From Chloroflexota bacterium (lineage in GTDB: Bacteria; Chloroflexota; Limnocylindria; Limnocylindrales; CSP1-4), in assembly GCA_013694835.1 (NCBI GenBank), contig JACDBP010000314.1, positions 1-8,456 on the forward strand: 8,456 bases of DNA. Direction: 5' to 3'. The notes under the pieces were generated by a model. The model had not been told where the DNA came from. It saw only the letters and a list, made by a program, of their open reading frames with translations, and made no database searches. Position 1 is the first letter of the stretch. Each line of letters begins with the position of its first letter. Below are positions 1 to 6,229 of this stretch, piece by piece. Position numbers and translations under genes: made by a program.

Positions 1-602
1 CCGTTCGCAAGGTCACGCGCCGGCTCGGGCACGCCCGCGTAGCCCAGGACCCGACTCGGCGGCACCGCGTCCACCGCCGGCGGCTCGTAGCCCCGACCCA
101 GCTCCCCGAGAAGCGTCACCAGGCCGCGCCGCACCCTGACGCCGACCTCCTGGAGCGATTCGCCACCGGGCGCCCATGACGTCGTGGGAGAGCGGCGCCA
201 CGCAGCCAGCTGCGGACCGTATCGCGCTGCCACCTCCGCGTGCGGTAGGCCCTCCCACTCACCCTGGCCGATCTCGAGGAACTCGGGGAACGACCGAAGC
301 CGGACGCCGTCGCCGCCAGGACGCGCTCGGGCGATGGCCGCCGCCGTCTCGCGCGCCCGCGTCAGCGGCGAGTGCCACACCCCCACCGGAGATCCAGTGG
401 GCACGGGCAGCTGGGGGATCGCCAGCGGATCCGCGAGCCGGCCGCCGACCAGCTCCGCCTGGCGCCGGCCGAGCTCCGACAGGGGTGGGTCGCCCTGGCC
501 CTGGAAGCGCCCTTCCTGGATCCAGGTCGATTCCCCATGGCGAATGAAGACGATCGTGGCGTCGGGCAGGGGGAGCGCGGGCGGCGCGGCCTCGTCGGCC
601 AT
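1..602 (-). CDS. Histidine phosphatase (phosphoglycerate mutase-like) family protein, 3' end cut by window; possible phosphoserine phosphatase
   Basis: The first 200 codons are visible and the C-terminus lies beyond base 1. The phosphohistidine motif RHGE is at residues 21-24 (catalytic His22). It is followed by the family's SPLTRARET block (78-86, phosphate-binding Arg82) and LEIGQGEWEG (109-118), where Glu110 is the expected general acid, and a GGES block near 147-150. The second catalytic His has not appeared by residue 200. A Pro/Ala-rich stretch (about 173-200) seems to delay it compared with the usual family layout. The ATG at 602-600 shares one base with the serA stop (TGATG) and has no strong Shine-Dalgarno, so translation is probably coupled. 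Sequence supports a branch-1 histidine phosphatase. The substrate is inferred: in Hydrogenobacter thermophilus a protein of this superfamily is the metal-independent phosphoserine phosphatase, and position after serA suggests the same job. A cofactor-dependent mutase or another phosphatase remains possible. Confidence 0.85.
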   Translation of the reverse strand, partial: MADEAAPPALPLPDATIVFIRHGESTWIQEGRFQGQGDPPLSELGRRQAELVGGRLADPLAIPQLPVPTGSPVGVWHSPLTRARETAAAIARARPGGDGVRLRSFPEFLEIGQGEWEGLPHAEVAARYGPQLAAWRRSPTTSWAPGGESLQEVGVRVRRGLVTLLGELGRGYEPPAVDAVPPSRVLGYAGVPEPARDLAN

Positions 603-2167
603 CAGTCGAGCCGGATCACCCAGAGGTCGAGCACCGCCTCGTCGGCGCGGATCCGTTCGGCGACCGCGTCCGGGACGGCGTCGTCCAGCGCCAGGATCAT
701 CAGCGCGTCGGCGCGCTGCTCTTCGCCGCGTGCGAGGTGCATCGCCGAGATGTTCACGTCGGACTCGCCGAGCATCAGGCCGATGCGGCCCATCGTGCCC
801 GGGCGGTCCTGGTGACGCGTCACCAGCATCCAGCTCGTCGGCTCGAGGTCCACCCAGTACTCGCCCAGCCGCACCAGGCGGGCACCGCCGGCTACGGCCA
901 CGGTGCCGGCCACCGTCGCGGAACCGGAGATGGTGATGAGTGAGGCGTAGCGCCCCGCGTCCGGTGTCCGTCGCTCGACCAGGGTGATGCCGCGGGCGCG
1001 GGCGAGGTGGCCGGCGTTGACCAGGTTGACGCGCTCCTCGGTGACGGTCTCGAGGAGACCGCGGAGCACGGCGGCGGCCAGCGGCGCGCTGTCGTAGGCG
1101 GAGATGTCGCCGGCAACCTCCAGCGTGAGCGACTCGAGCCCGCGAGCGAACTGCCCGTAGAACTGGCCAAGCATGGTGGCCAGGGGCAGGTAGGGCGCCA
1201 GGGCCTTCGCCGTCTCAGGGGTGAGGAGCGGTGCGTTGACGGCGTACCGCGCAGATCGTCCGCCGAGCACCTCCAGCATCTGCTGCGCGGCCTCCACCGC
1301 GACGCGGGTCTGCGCCTCGGCGGTCGAGGCACCGAGGTGCGGCGTGAGGACGGTGTTCGGTGCCCCGAGGAGGGGCGAGCCGAGCGGCGGCTCGGCGCTG
1401 AACACATCCACGGCAGCCCCGCCGGTGTGGCCGGACACCAGACTCGCGGCAAGCGCAGCCTCGTCGACGACGCCCCCCCGGGCCACGTTGACCACCAGCG
1501 AGCCCGGCTTCATGGACGCCAGCTGGCGCGCGCCGATCATGTCCCGCGTCTGTCGGTTGAGCGGCACGTGGAGGGTGATGGCATCGGCGGTGCAGAGCAG
1601 GTCATCGAGAGCCAGCAGCCTGACCCCGTGGTTCGCGGCGGCCTCCTCGGTCACGAACGGGTCGTGCCCCACGACCTCCATCTCCATGCCTACTGCCCGG
1701 TCGGCGATGGCCATGCCGATCTTGCCCAGCCCGACGATACCGAGCGTCTTGCCGCGAAGCTCCACCCCCGTGAACGCGCTGCGCTTCCACTCACCCCTGC
1801 GGACCGATGCATCGGCTGCCGCCACGCGGCGCGCGAGCGCGAAGAGCAGCGCCAGCGTGTGTTCCGCAGCGGCGATGGTGTTGCCGGTCGGCGCATTGAC
1901 CACCGTGATACCGGCGCGCGTCGCCGCGTCCAGGTCCACATTGTCGACGCCGACGCCGGCCCGCCCCACGACGATCAGCCGCGACCCGCACGCCACGGCC
2001 TCAGCGTCCACCTGCACCTGGCTGCGCACCATCAGCCCCTCGTAGTCGGGCAGCGCGGAGAGGAACGCCTCGCGGGTCATGCCTGGCCGCTCGTCGAGCT
2101 CGTGGCCGGCGGAGCGCAGGACCTCCAGCCCCTCTTCCGCGAGGGACTCCGCGACGAGGATCCTCAT
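602..2167 (-). CDS. serA: D-3-phosphoglycerate dehydrogenase, long form with ACT domain
   Basis: This cytosolic enzyme oxidises 3-phosphoglycerate to 3-phosphohydroxypyruvate with NAD+, the first step of phosphorylated serine synthesis. The 521 residues match the long SerA form. The N-terminal substrate domain contains GRAGVGVDNVD (68-78). The Rossmann motif GLGKIG is at 146-151. The catalytic residues are Arg230 (NVARGG), Glu259 (SAEP) and His277 (PHLGAST). An intervening ASB-type domain covers about 315-440, and a C-terminal ACT domain about 446-521 starts near DRPGTMGRIG; ACT domains in this family usually sense serine. The reading frame stays open for 145 codons upstream, but that part lies over the aminotransferase gene and has no family similarity. 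The ATG at 2167-2165, giving MRILVAESL, is the proper start. It lies 7 bp after the aminotransferase stop without a clear Shine-Dalgarno, consistent with coupled translation. It is followed with a 1-bp overlap by the phosphatase gene. Confidence 0.97.
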   Translation of the reverse strand: MRILVAESLAEEGLEVLRSAGHELDERPGMTREAFLSALPDYEGLMVRSQVQVDAEAVACGSRLIVVGRAGVGVDNVDLDAATRAGITVVNAPTGNTIAAAEHTLALLFALARRVAAADASVRRGEWKRSAFTGVELRGKTLGIVGLGKIGMAIADRAVGMEMEVVGHDPFVTEEAAANHGVRLLALDDLLCTADAITLHVPLNRQTRDMIGARQLASMKPGSLVVNVARGGVVDEAALAASLVSGHTGGAAVDVFSAEPPLGSPLLGAPNTVLTPHLGASTAEAQTRVAVEAAQQMLEVLGGRSARYAVNAPLLTPETAKALAPYLPLATMLGQFYGQFARGLESLTLEVAGDISAYDSAPLAAAVLRGLLETVTEERVNLVNAGHLARARGITLVERRTPDAGRYASLITISGSATVAGTVAVAGGARLVRLGEYWVDLEPTSWMLVTRHQDRPGTMGRIGLMLGESDVNISAMHLARGEEQRADALMILALDDAVPDAVAERIRADEAVLDLWVIRLD

Positions 2168-2174
2168 CGGCGGC

Positions 2175-3392
2175 TCAGGCGGTGGTCGCCAGCGCCTCGT
2201 CGGCGACGGCTGCACGGGAGCGGGTGCCGAGCACCGCCTCGGCGGCGCGGGCGGCGGCGTCGACCGCGACGCCGCGCTTGATGTCGATGCCGACGGCCGC
2301 CGCACCATCCTCAAGGATCTCGAGCGCCGCCAGGATCTCGTCGACGGTGACCGCGCCGAGGTGCCCGACACGGAGGATGCGGCCCGCCATCTTGCCCTGG
2401 CCACCGGCCAGCACGAGCCCGCGGCTGCGCAGCTCCTTGCCCAGCACCGACCAGTCGACGCCGTCCGGCAGCCACGCCGCGGTGCAGGTGTCAGATGCGT
2501 ACCGGCGGTCGGCAAAGAGCCGGAAGCCCATCGCGTCGAGCCCCGCGCGGGTCGCCTCTCCACACGCGATGTGCCGCTGGTAGATCGCCTCCCAACCCTC
2601 ACGCTCGAGCATGCCGAGCGCGACGTCCAGCTGGAAGAGGACGCTGATCATCGGCGTCCACGGTGTCTCGCCCTTCTCCAGGAAGGTTCGATGTGCCGCA
2701 AGGTCGAAGTAGAAGCGCGGCATCTCCGCCTGCTCCGCGGCTGCCCAGGCACGCTTCGAGACCGAGACCATCGCCAGTCCCGGCGGCACCATCCAGCTCT
2801 TCTGGGAGCCGGTCACGACCACGTCCAGGTCCCACGCGTCGGTCTCGAGTGCGACGGCGCCCAAACCGCTCACCGCGTCCACGAGGATCAGCGTGTCAGG
2901 CGCCGCTCGGCGCACGGCGGCGGCGAGCTCCCGCAGCGGATTCGTGATGCCGGTGGAGGTCTCGTTGAACGTCAGCAGCACGGCCTTCGGCGGGCGACCA
3001 GCCGCCTTCATCGCCTCGATCTCCCGCTCGACCTCAGCCGGGTCGGAGGCCCGGCCCCACTCGGCGTCGAGCTTGGTGACGTCGGCGCCGTAGCGCGACG
3101 CGATCCTGGCGAAGCGGTCCCCGAAGCTGCCGATGCTGACGCCGAGGACGGCATCGCCGGGCGACAGGTGGTTGACGACCGCCGCCTCGAGTCCGCCGGT
3201 GCCCGAGCAACCCAGGATGAGCACGTCGTTCTCGGTGCGGAAGGCGCGCTTCAGGCCCACGACCACCCGCTCGATGAGCGCCTTGAACTCCGGCCCACGG
3301 TGGTTGACCATCTGGCGCGAGCCGGCATCGCGGATCGCGTCGGGGAGGGGCGTCGGCCCGGGGATGCGCAGCTGGGGCTCGTTGGCAGGCAC
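2175..3392 (-). CDS. Class V PLP-dependent aminotransferase (alanine-glyoxylate / serine-pyruvate type), probable phosphoserine aminotransferase role
   Basis: A fold-type I PLP aminotransferase of 405 residues. Visible family marks are IPGPTPLP (10-17), the cofactor-phosphate loop CSGTGG (62-67), NETSTG (143-148), the PLP-binding aspartate in VDAVSGLG (Asp172), the Schiff-base lysine in TGSQK (Lys198) and the substrate-carboxylate arginine in RILRVGHLG (Arg341). Residues from about 362 on form an Ala-rich tail longer than typical relatives. The start is GTG at 3392-3390, the only upstream choice in frame, with GGAG 7 nt before it (3403-3400). It is the first gene of an operon with serA. Relatives catalyse alanine-glyoxylate, serine-pyruvate or serine-glyoxylate exchange. 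No SerC-type gene is seen here, so the pairing suggests that it transaminates phosphohydroxypyruvate to phosphoserine. That substrate is inferred from context. A glyoxylate/photorespiration-like role is the main alternative. Confidence 0.93.
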   Translation of the reverse strand: MPANEPQLRIPGPTPLPDAIRDAGSRQMVNHRGPEFKALIERVVVGLKRAFRTENDVLILGCSGTGGLEAAVVNHLSPGDAVLGVSIGSFGDRFARIASRYGADVTKLDAEWGRASDPAEVEREIEAMKAAGRPPKAVLLTFNETSTGITNPLRELAAAVRRAAPDTLILVDAVSGLGAVALETDAWDLDVVVTGSQKSWMVPPGLAMVSVSKRAWAAAEQAEMPRFYFDLAAHRTFLEKGETPWTPMISVLFQLDVALGMLEREGWEAIYQRHIACGEATRAGLDAMGFRLFADRRYASDTCTAAWLPDGVDWSVLGKELRSRGLVLAGGQGKMAGRILRVGHLGAVTVDEILAALEILEDGAAAVGIDIKRGVAVDAAARAAEAVLGTRSRAAVADEALATTA

Positions 3393-3399
3393 GGCAAGG

Positions 3400-3403
3400 C
3401 TCC
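3400..3403 (-). promoter_or_regulatory. Ribosome binding site of the aminotransferase-serA operon
   Basis: GGAG on the minus strand lies 7 nt before the GTG at 3392. It supports the GTG start, since no ATG lies upstream in that frame. It is the only recognisable Shine-Dalgarno in this three-gene operon. Confidence 0.6.
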
Positions 3404-3417
3404 GGGAACGTGGGCAC

Positions 3418-3433
3418 GGCGGCTGGGGCCGCC
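3418..3433 (-). repeat. Perfect 6-bp GC hairpin in the leader of the serine operon
   Basis: GGCGGC (3418-3423) and GCCGCC (3428-3433) form a perfect inverted repeat around a 4-nt loop. It lies 25-41 nt before the GTG start, inside the presumed 5' leader if transcription starts near 3441. It has no T-tract, so it does not look like a terminator. It could affect mRNA folding or stability, or be chance in GC-rich DNA. Confidence 0.4.
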
Positions 3434-3447
3434 AAGGTGACCCCGCG

Positions 3448-3453
3448 ATGGTA
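3448..3453 (-). promoter_or_regulatory. Candidate -10 box of the aminotransferase-serA-phosphatase operon
   Basis: On the minus strand this reads TACCAT, which fits the TANNNT -10 pattern. Transcription would start near 3441, giving a leader of about 48 nt. There is no good -35 hexamer at the usual distance, so this is a weak call made mainly because the gene needs a promoter in this 104-bp gap. Confidence 0.25.
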
Positions 3454-3484
3454 AGCGATGGAGGCTTCGCGGTTCCGCGGTCCG

Positions 3485-3490
3485 TAGACT
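3485..3490 (+). promoter_or_regulatory. Candidate -10 box for a leaderless rarA mRNA
   Basis: TAGACT matches TANNNT and ends 6 nt before the ATG at 3497. With the normal distance from -10 to transcription start, the mRNA would begin at or next to that ATG. No Shine-Dalgarno precedes the gene, which agrees with leaderless initiation, a common arrangement in Actinomycetota, Deinococcota and some Chloroflexota. No clear -35 element is visible. Confidence 0.45.
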
Positions 3491-3496
3491 GGGGTG

Positions 3497-5014
3497 ATGC
3501 CAGGACGTTCGTCGCGCGTGCCGGATCCCTTCGCCGAGAAGCTCTCGCTGGCGCCGGCGGGTGCCGCGGCGCACGCTCCGCTCGCTGCCCGGATGCGTCC
3601 GACGTCGCTCGAGGAGTTCGTGGGCCAGGTGCCGCTCGTCGGGGAACGTGGGGCGCTGCGCCGGATGCTGGTCCGCGGGCACCTCACCTCGATGCTGCTG
3701 TGGGGTCCGCCGGGTGTCGGCAAGACCACCCTCGCACGGCTGCTGGCCGAGTCGGTCGGGGCGCCGTTCTCGACACTCAGCGCGGTGATGAGCGGCGTCG
3801 CCGACGTGCGCGCCGCGATCGCCCGGGCGCGGGAGTGGATCGATCGGGGCGGCGCGTCGTCGGTGCTGTTCATCGACGAGATCCATCGCTTCAACAAGGC
3901 GCAGCAGGACGCGCTGCTGCCGCAGGTCGAGGACGGCACGCTGACGCTCATCGGCGCCACCACCGAGAACCCCTACTTCGAGGTCAACTCGGCGCTGCTC
4001 AGCCGGTTGCGCGTGTTCCGGCTCGAGCCGCTGACCGACGAGGACGTGGGCACGGTCGTCCGGCGAGCGATGGCCGACGAGCGCGGCTTCGGCGGGCGGG
4101 TGACGCTCGGTGACGAGGCGTTCGAGCATCTTGTCGGGATCGCCGGTGGCGACGCCCGCGCGGCACTCAACGTGCTGGATGCCGCGGTCGCGATCGAGGA
4201 GAGCGGGGAGGGGGGCGCTCCATCAGCCAGCGCAGGACAGGTCGAGGGGTCGACGGCCTCGCGCCCGGTCGAGCCCGCGCTGGAGGCCATCGAGAGCGCC
4301 GCCCAGGAGCGTGTCCTCGCCTACGACCGGGCAGGCGACGGCCACTACGGCACCGTGAGTGCCTTCATCAAGAGCATGCGCGGCAACGACCCGGACGCCG
4401 CGCTCTACTGGCTGGCCGCGATGATCGCCGCGGGGGAGGACCCCAAGTTCGTCGTCCGGCGCATCATCATCTGCGCCAGCGAGGACGTCGGGAACGCGGA
4501 CCCGAGGGCGCTCCAGGTGGCCGTCGCCGCGGCGCAGGCGCTCGACTGGGTCGGTCTGCCCGAGGCGCAGTACGCGCTGGCGCAGGCGACCGTCTTTGTG
4601 ACGTCGTCGCCGAAGTCGGACTCGGTGGGGCGAGCGTACGGCGCGGCGATGGCGGACGTGCTCGCCCACGGGTCGCTCCCCGTACCCGGTCATCTCCTCC
4701 CAGCGAGCGTCCCGAGGCTCAAGCAGTTCGGCATCGGCGTCGGCTACAAGTTCCCGCACGACTTCGAGGGCGACGACGTTCCGCAGCAGTACCTCCCCGA
4801 CGCGCTCGTCGGTCGCCGCTACTACGAGCCGTCGAACGAGGGCTACGAGGCGGTGATCGCCAAGCGGATGGCCGCGCTCGGGGAGGCGCGCCAGACGGGC
4901 GCTCGCCACAAGGCGCGGTCCTCGCCTCCCGCAGCGTCGATGGGCGACGGGATGAAGGCCAACATGGAGGCGCGGAAGCGCATCGCCGCCAAGCAGAAGC
5001 GCGACGCCGGGTAG
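3497..5014 (+). CDS. rarA: Replication-associated recombination protein A (RarA/MgsA), AAA+ ATPase
   Basis: A 505-residue cytosolic AAA+ ATPase of the clamp-loader clade that acts at stalled replication forks and on ssDNA ends. Motifs in order: the family block RPTSLEEFVGQ (34-44), Walker A GPPGVGKT (70-77), Walker B FIDEIH (125-130), the sensor-1 region GATTENP (153-159), the arginine-finger block SRLRVF (169-174) and sensor 2 GDARAALN (218-225). The C-terminal MgsA tetramerisation domain includes SAFIKSMRGNDPDAALYW (288-305) and ASEDVGNADPRA (327-338), and ends with the RYYEPSNEG block (441-449). A Gly/Ser/Ala-rich loop at about 236-262, between the lid and the C-terminal domain, is longer than in E. 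coli RarA, and a basic low-complexity tail (465-505) is extra. GTG at 3494 is directly before the ATG; I prefer the ATG because of the TAGACT box spacing. The gene is monocistronic, divergent from the serine operon and convergent with the YcaQ-like gene. Confidence 0.97.
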   Translation: MPGRSSRVPDPFAEKLSLAPAGAAAHAPLAARMRPTSLEEFVGQVPLVGERGALRRMLVRGHLTSMLLWGPPGVGKTTLARLLAESVGAPFSTLSAVMSGVADVRAAIARAREWIDRGGASSVLFIDEIHRFNKAQQDALLPQVEDGTLTLIGATTENPYFEVNSALLSRLRVFRLEPLTDEDVGTVVRRAMADERGFGGRVTLGDEAFEHLVGIAGGDARAALNVLDAAVAIEESGEGGAPSASAGQVEGSTASRPVEPALEAIESAAQERVLAYDRAGDGHYGTVSAFIKSMRGNDPDAALYWLAAMIAAGEDPKFVVRRIIICASEDVGNADPRALQVAVAAAQALDWVGLPEAQYALAQATVFVTSSPKSDSVGRAYGAAMADVLAHGSLPVPGHLLPASVPRLKQFGIGVGYKFPHDFEGDDVPQQYLPDALVGRRYYEPSNEGYEAVIAKRMAALGEARQTGARHKARSSPPAASMGDGMKANMEARKRIAAKQKRDAG

Positions 5015-5022
5015 ACGACGAG

Positions 5023-5048
5023 CCGCTGCCCAGGGGACCTCCCAGCGG
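5023..5048. terminator. Imperfect hairpin in the convergent gap, candidate bidirectional terminator
   Basis: CCGCTG (5023-5028) pairs with CAGCGG (5043-5048). Inside, AGG (5032-5034) can pair with CCT (5038-5040) around a 3-nt loop, leaving a small internal bulge. It lies 9 bp after the rarA stop and 36 bp beyond the YcaQ-like stop, in the only gap between two convergent genes. No T-tract follows on either strand, so intrinsic termination is uncertain. The rest of this 69-bp gap shows nothing else. Confidence 0.35.
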
Positions 5049-5083
5049 AATGCGTCCGGGGAGCGCGCAACCGCAGTCCGGCG

Positions 5084-6229
5084 CTAGAGAAAGTGCGGGA
5101 CACCTTCGGCGTAGCTGATCTCCGTGGCGCTGGTGTAGGCCATGAATCGGCGGAGGGCGACACGGATCGGGTCGAGGGGGAGACGGCCCTGTTCGGCGGA
5201 CCAGTACTTGATCTCGAGGGTGCCGTTGCGGGCCAGCATCTCGGTGCGGCCGATGAAGCGGTCGCCGTAGAGCACGGGGAGCACGTAGTAGCCGTGCTCG
5301 CGAAGCTTCTCCGGGACGTAGACCTCCCAACGGTAGGAGAACCCGAAGAGGTGTTCGATCATCCGCCGGTCCCACATGATGTGGTCGAGGGGGGCGATGA
5401 AGGTGACGCGGGAGGGTGGTCTCTGGTCAAGGAACGCCAGGAACTCGGGTGCGGCGTTGGCTTTGACGCCTTCGATCTCGATGGGGATGAGCTCGCGTTC
5501 CTGCACCATGACGTCGCGGACCGCGCGGTGGTCGGAGTCCTTGTTGTCCATCCCCCAGACCTCGTAGGGGGCGGTGGGGCGGATGAAGCCCATGCCGCGG
5601 TGGCGGTCGCGGAGGATGGTGCGGACCGACTCCTCGTCGGTCATGCGTCGTTCGTTGAGATATCTCGGTGGCACGACCCGCTCGGTGAGGTCGTAGACGT
5701 GCTGGCCGCTCCGGCGGGAGTGGGTCATGATGCGGCCCGAGTGCCACAGGGCGCGGAGGGTCTGTTTGGTAAGGCTGGGGCCGTACCAGGAGCCCTTCCA
5801 TTCGGGCTTGTGCTCCTGGAACTCGAAGTCGCGAGGGGACATCGGACCGATGGCTTCGAGCTCCTGGAGAACGGCTTCGACGGCGCCGGGGTGGTCTCGG
5901 TAGATCTCGTCGAACCAGCGGGACTGCCACTTGTGGATGACGCGGCGGGCGTTCCAGCCCTCGTAGGTGATGAGCGACGCCTGCTTGTCCCAGCCGTCAT
6001 AGATCAGGCGCTTGGTGTAGGCGGCCTTCTGCCACTCGCCGACCTTGTAGTCCTTGATGCGGGCCTGGAGGACAAGGTCGTGGTTACAGCCGACGGGGCT
6101 GAGCGGGTCGTACTGGATGCTGCGGAGGCGGCCGAAGACGTCGGTGAGCTTGCCCCAGCGGATGTGGTACGCGGTGAGGGCGCGGCGGACATCGGCCCTG
6201 GAGAGTCGCAGAGGGCCGGGCATCGTCAT
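5084..6229 (-). CDS. YcaQ-family winged-helix DNA glycosylase (HTH_42; interstrand-crosslink repair type)
   Basis: A 381-residue protein of the HTH_42 (formerly DUF1006) superfamily, which contains E. coli YcaQ/AlkX and Streptomyces AlkZ, glycosylases that remove bulky alkylated bases and unhook interstrand crosslinks. The N-terminal region holds IQYDPL (38-43), and the Gln39-Tyr-Asp41 triplet fits the QxD active-site motif of the YcaQ branch rather than the QxQ of AlkZ. The C-terminal half carries the family block APLDHIMWDRRMIEHLFGF (279-297), EVYVPEKLREHGYYVLP (302-318) and GRTE (327-330). The ATG at 6229-6227 overlaps the SDR stop by 4 bp (ATGA). The frame is open further upstream, but that part only shadows the SDR gene. 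A second ATG lies two codons later. It is the last gene of the regulator operon and faces rarA tail to tail. Family membership is strong; crosslink-repair activity is inferred from the motif. Confidence 0.92.
   Translation of the reverse strand: MTMPGPLRLSRADVRRALTAYHIRWGKLTDVFGRLRSIQYDPLSPVGCNHDLVLQARIKDYKVGEWQKAAYTKRLIYDGWDKQASLITYEGWNARRVIHKWQSRWFDEIYRDHPGAVEAVLQELEAIGPMSPRDFEFQEHKPEWKGSWYGPSLTKQTLRALWHSGRIMTHSRRSGQHVYDLTERVVPPRYLNERRMTDEESVRTILRDRHRGMGFIRPTAPYEVWGMDNKDSDHRAVRDVMVQERELIPIEIEGVKANAAPEFLAFLDQRPPSRVTFIAPLDHIMWDRRMIEHLFGFSYRWEVYVPEKLREHGYYVLPVLYGDRFIGRTEMLARNGTLEIKYWSAEQGRLPLDPIRVALRRFMAYTSATEISYAEGVPHFL

Noticed and set aside
2168..2602. An extra 145-codon N-terminal extension of serA
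   Set aside because: It overlaps the aminotransferase in another frame, is Arg/Ser/Pro-rich, and family similarity begins exactly at the ATG at 2167.
1007..3440. Long plus-strand open frames (424 and 453 codons) across serA and the aminotransferase
   Set aside because: They are antisense to two unmistakable enzymes, are Arg/His/Gly-rich, and show no family pattern. Missing stop codons are expected at this GC content.
3034..4129. Minus-strand open frames (309 and 292 codons) opposite rarA
   Set aside because: They are antisense to the conserved AAA+ motifs of rarA and have no coherent domain.
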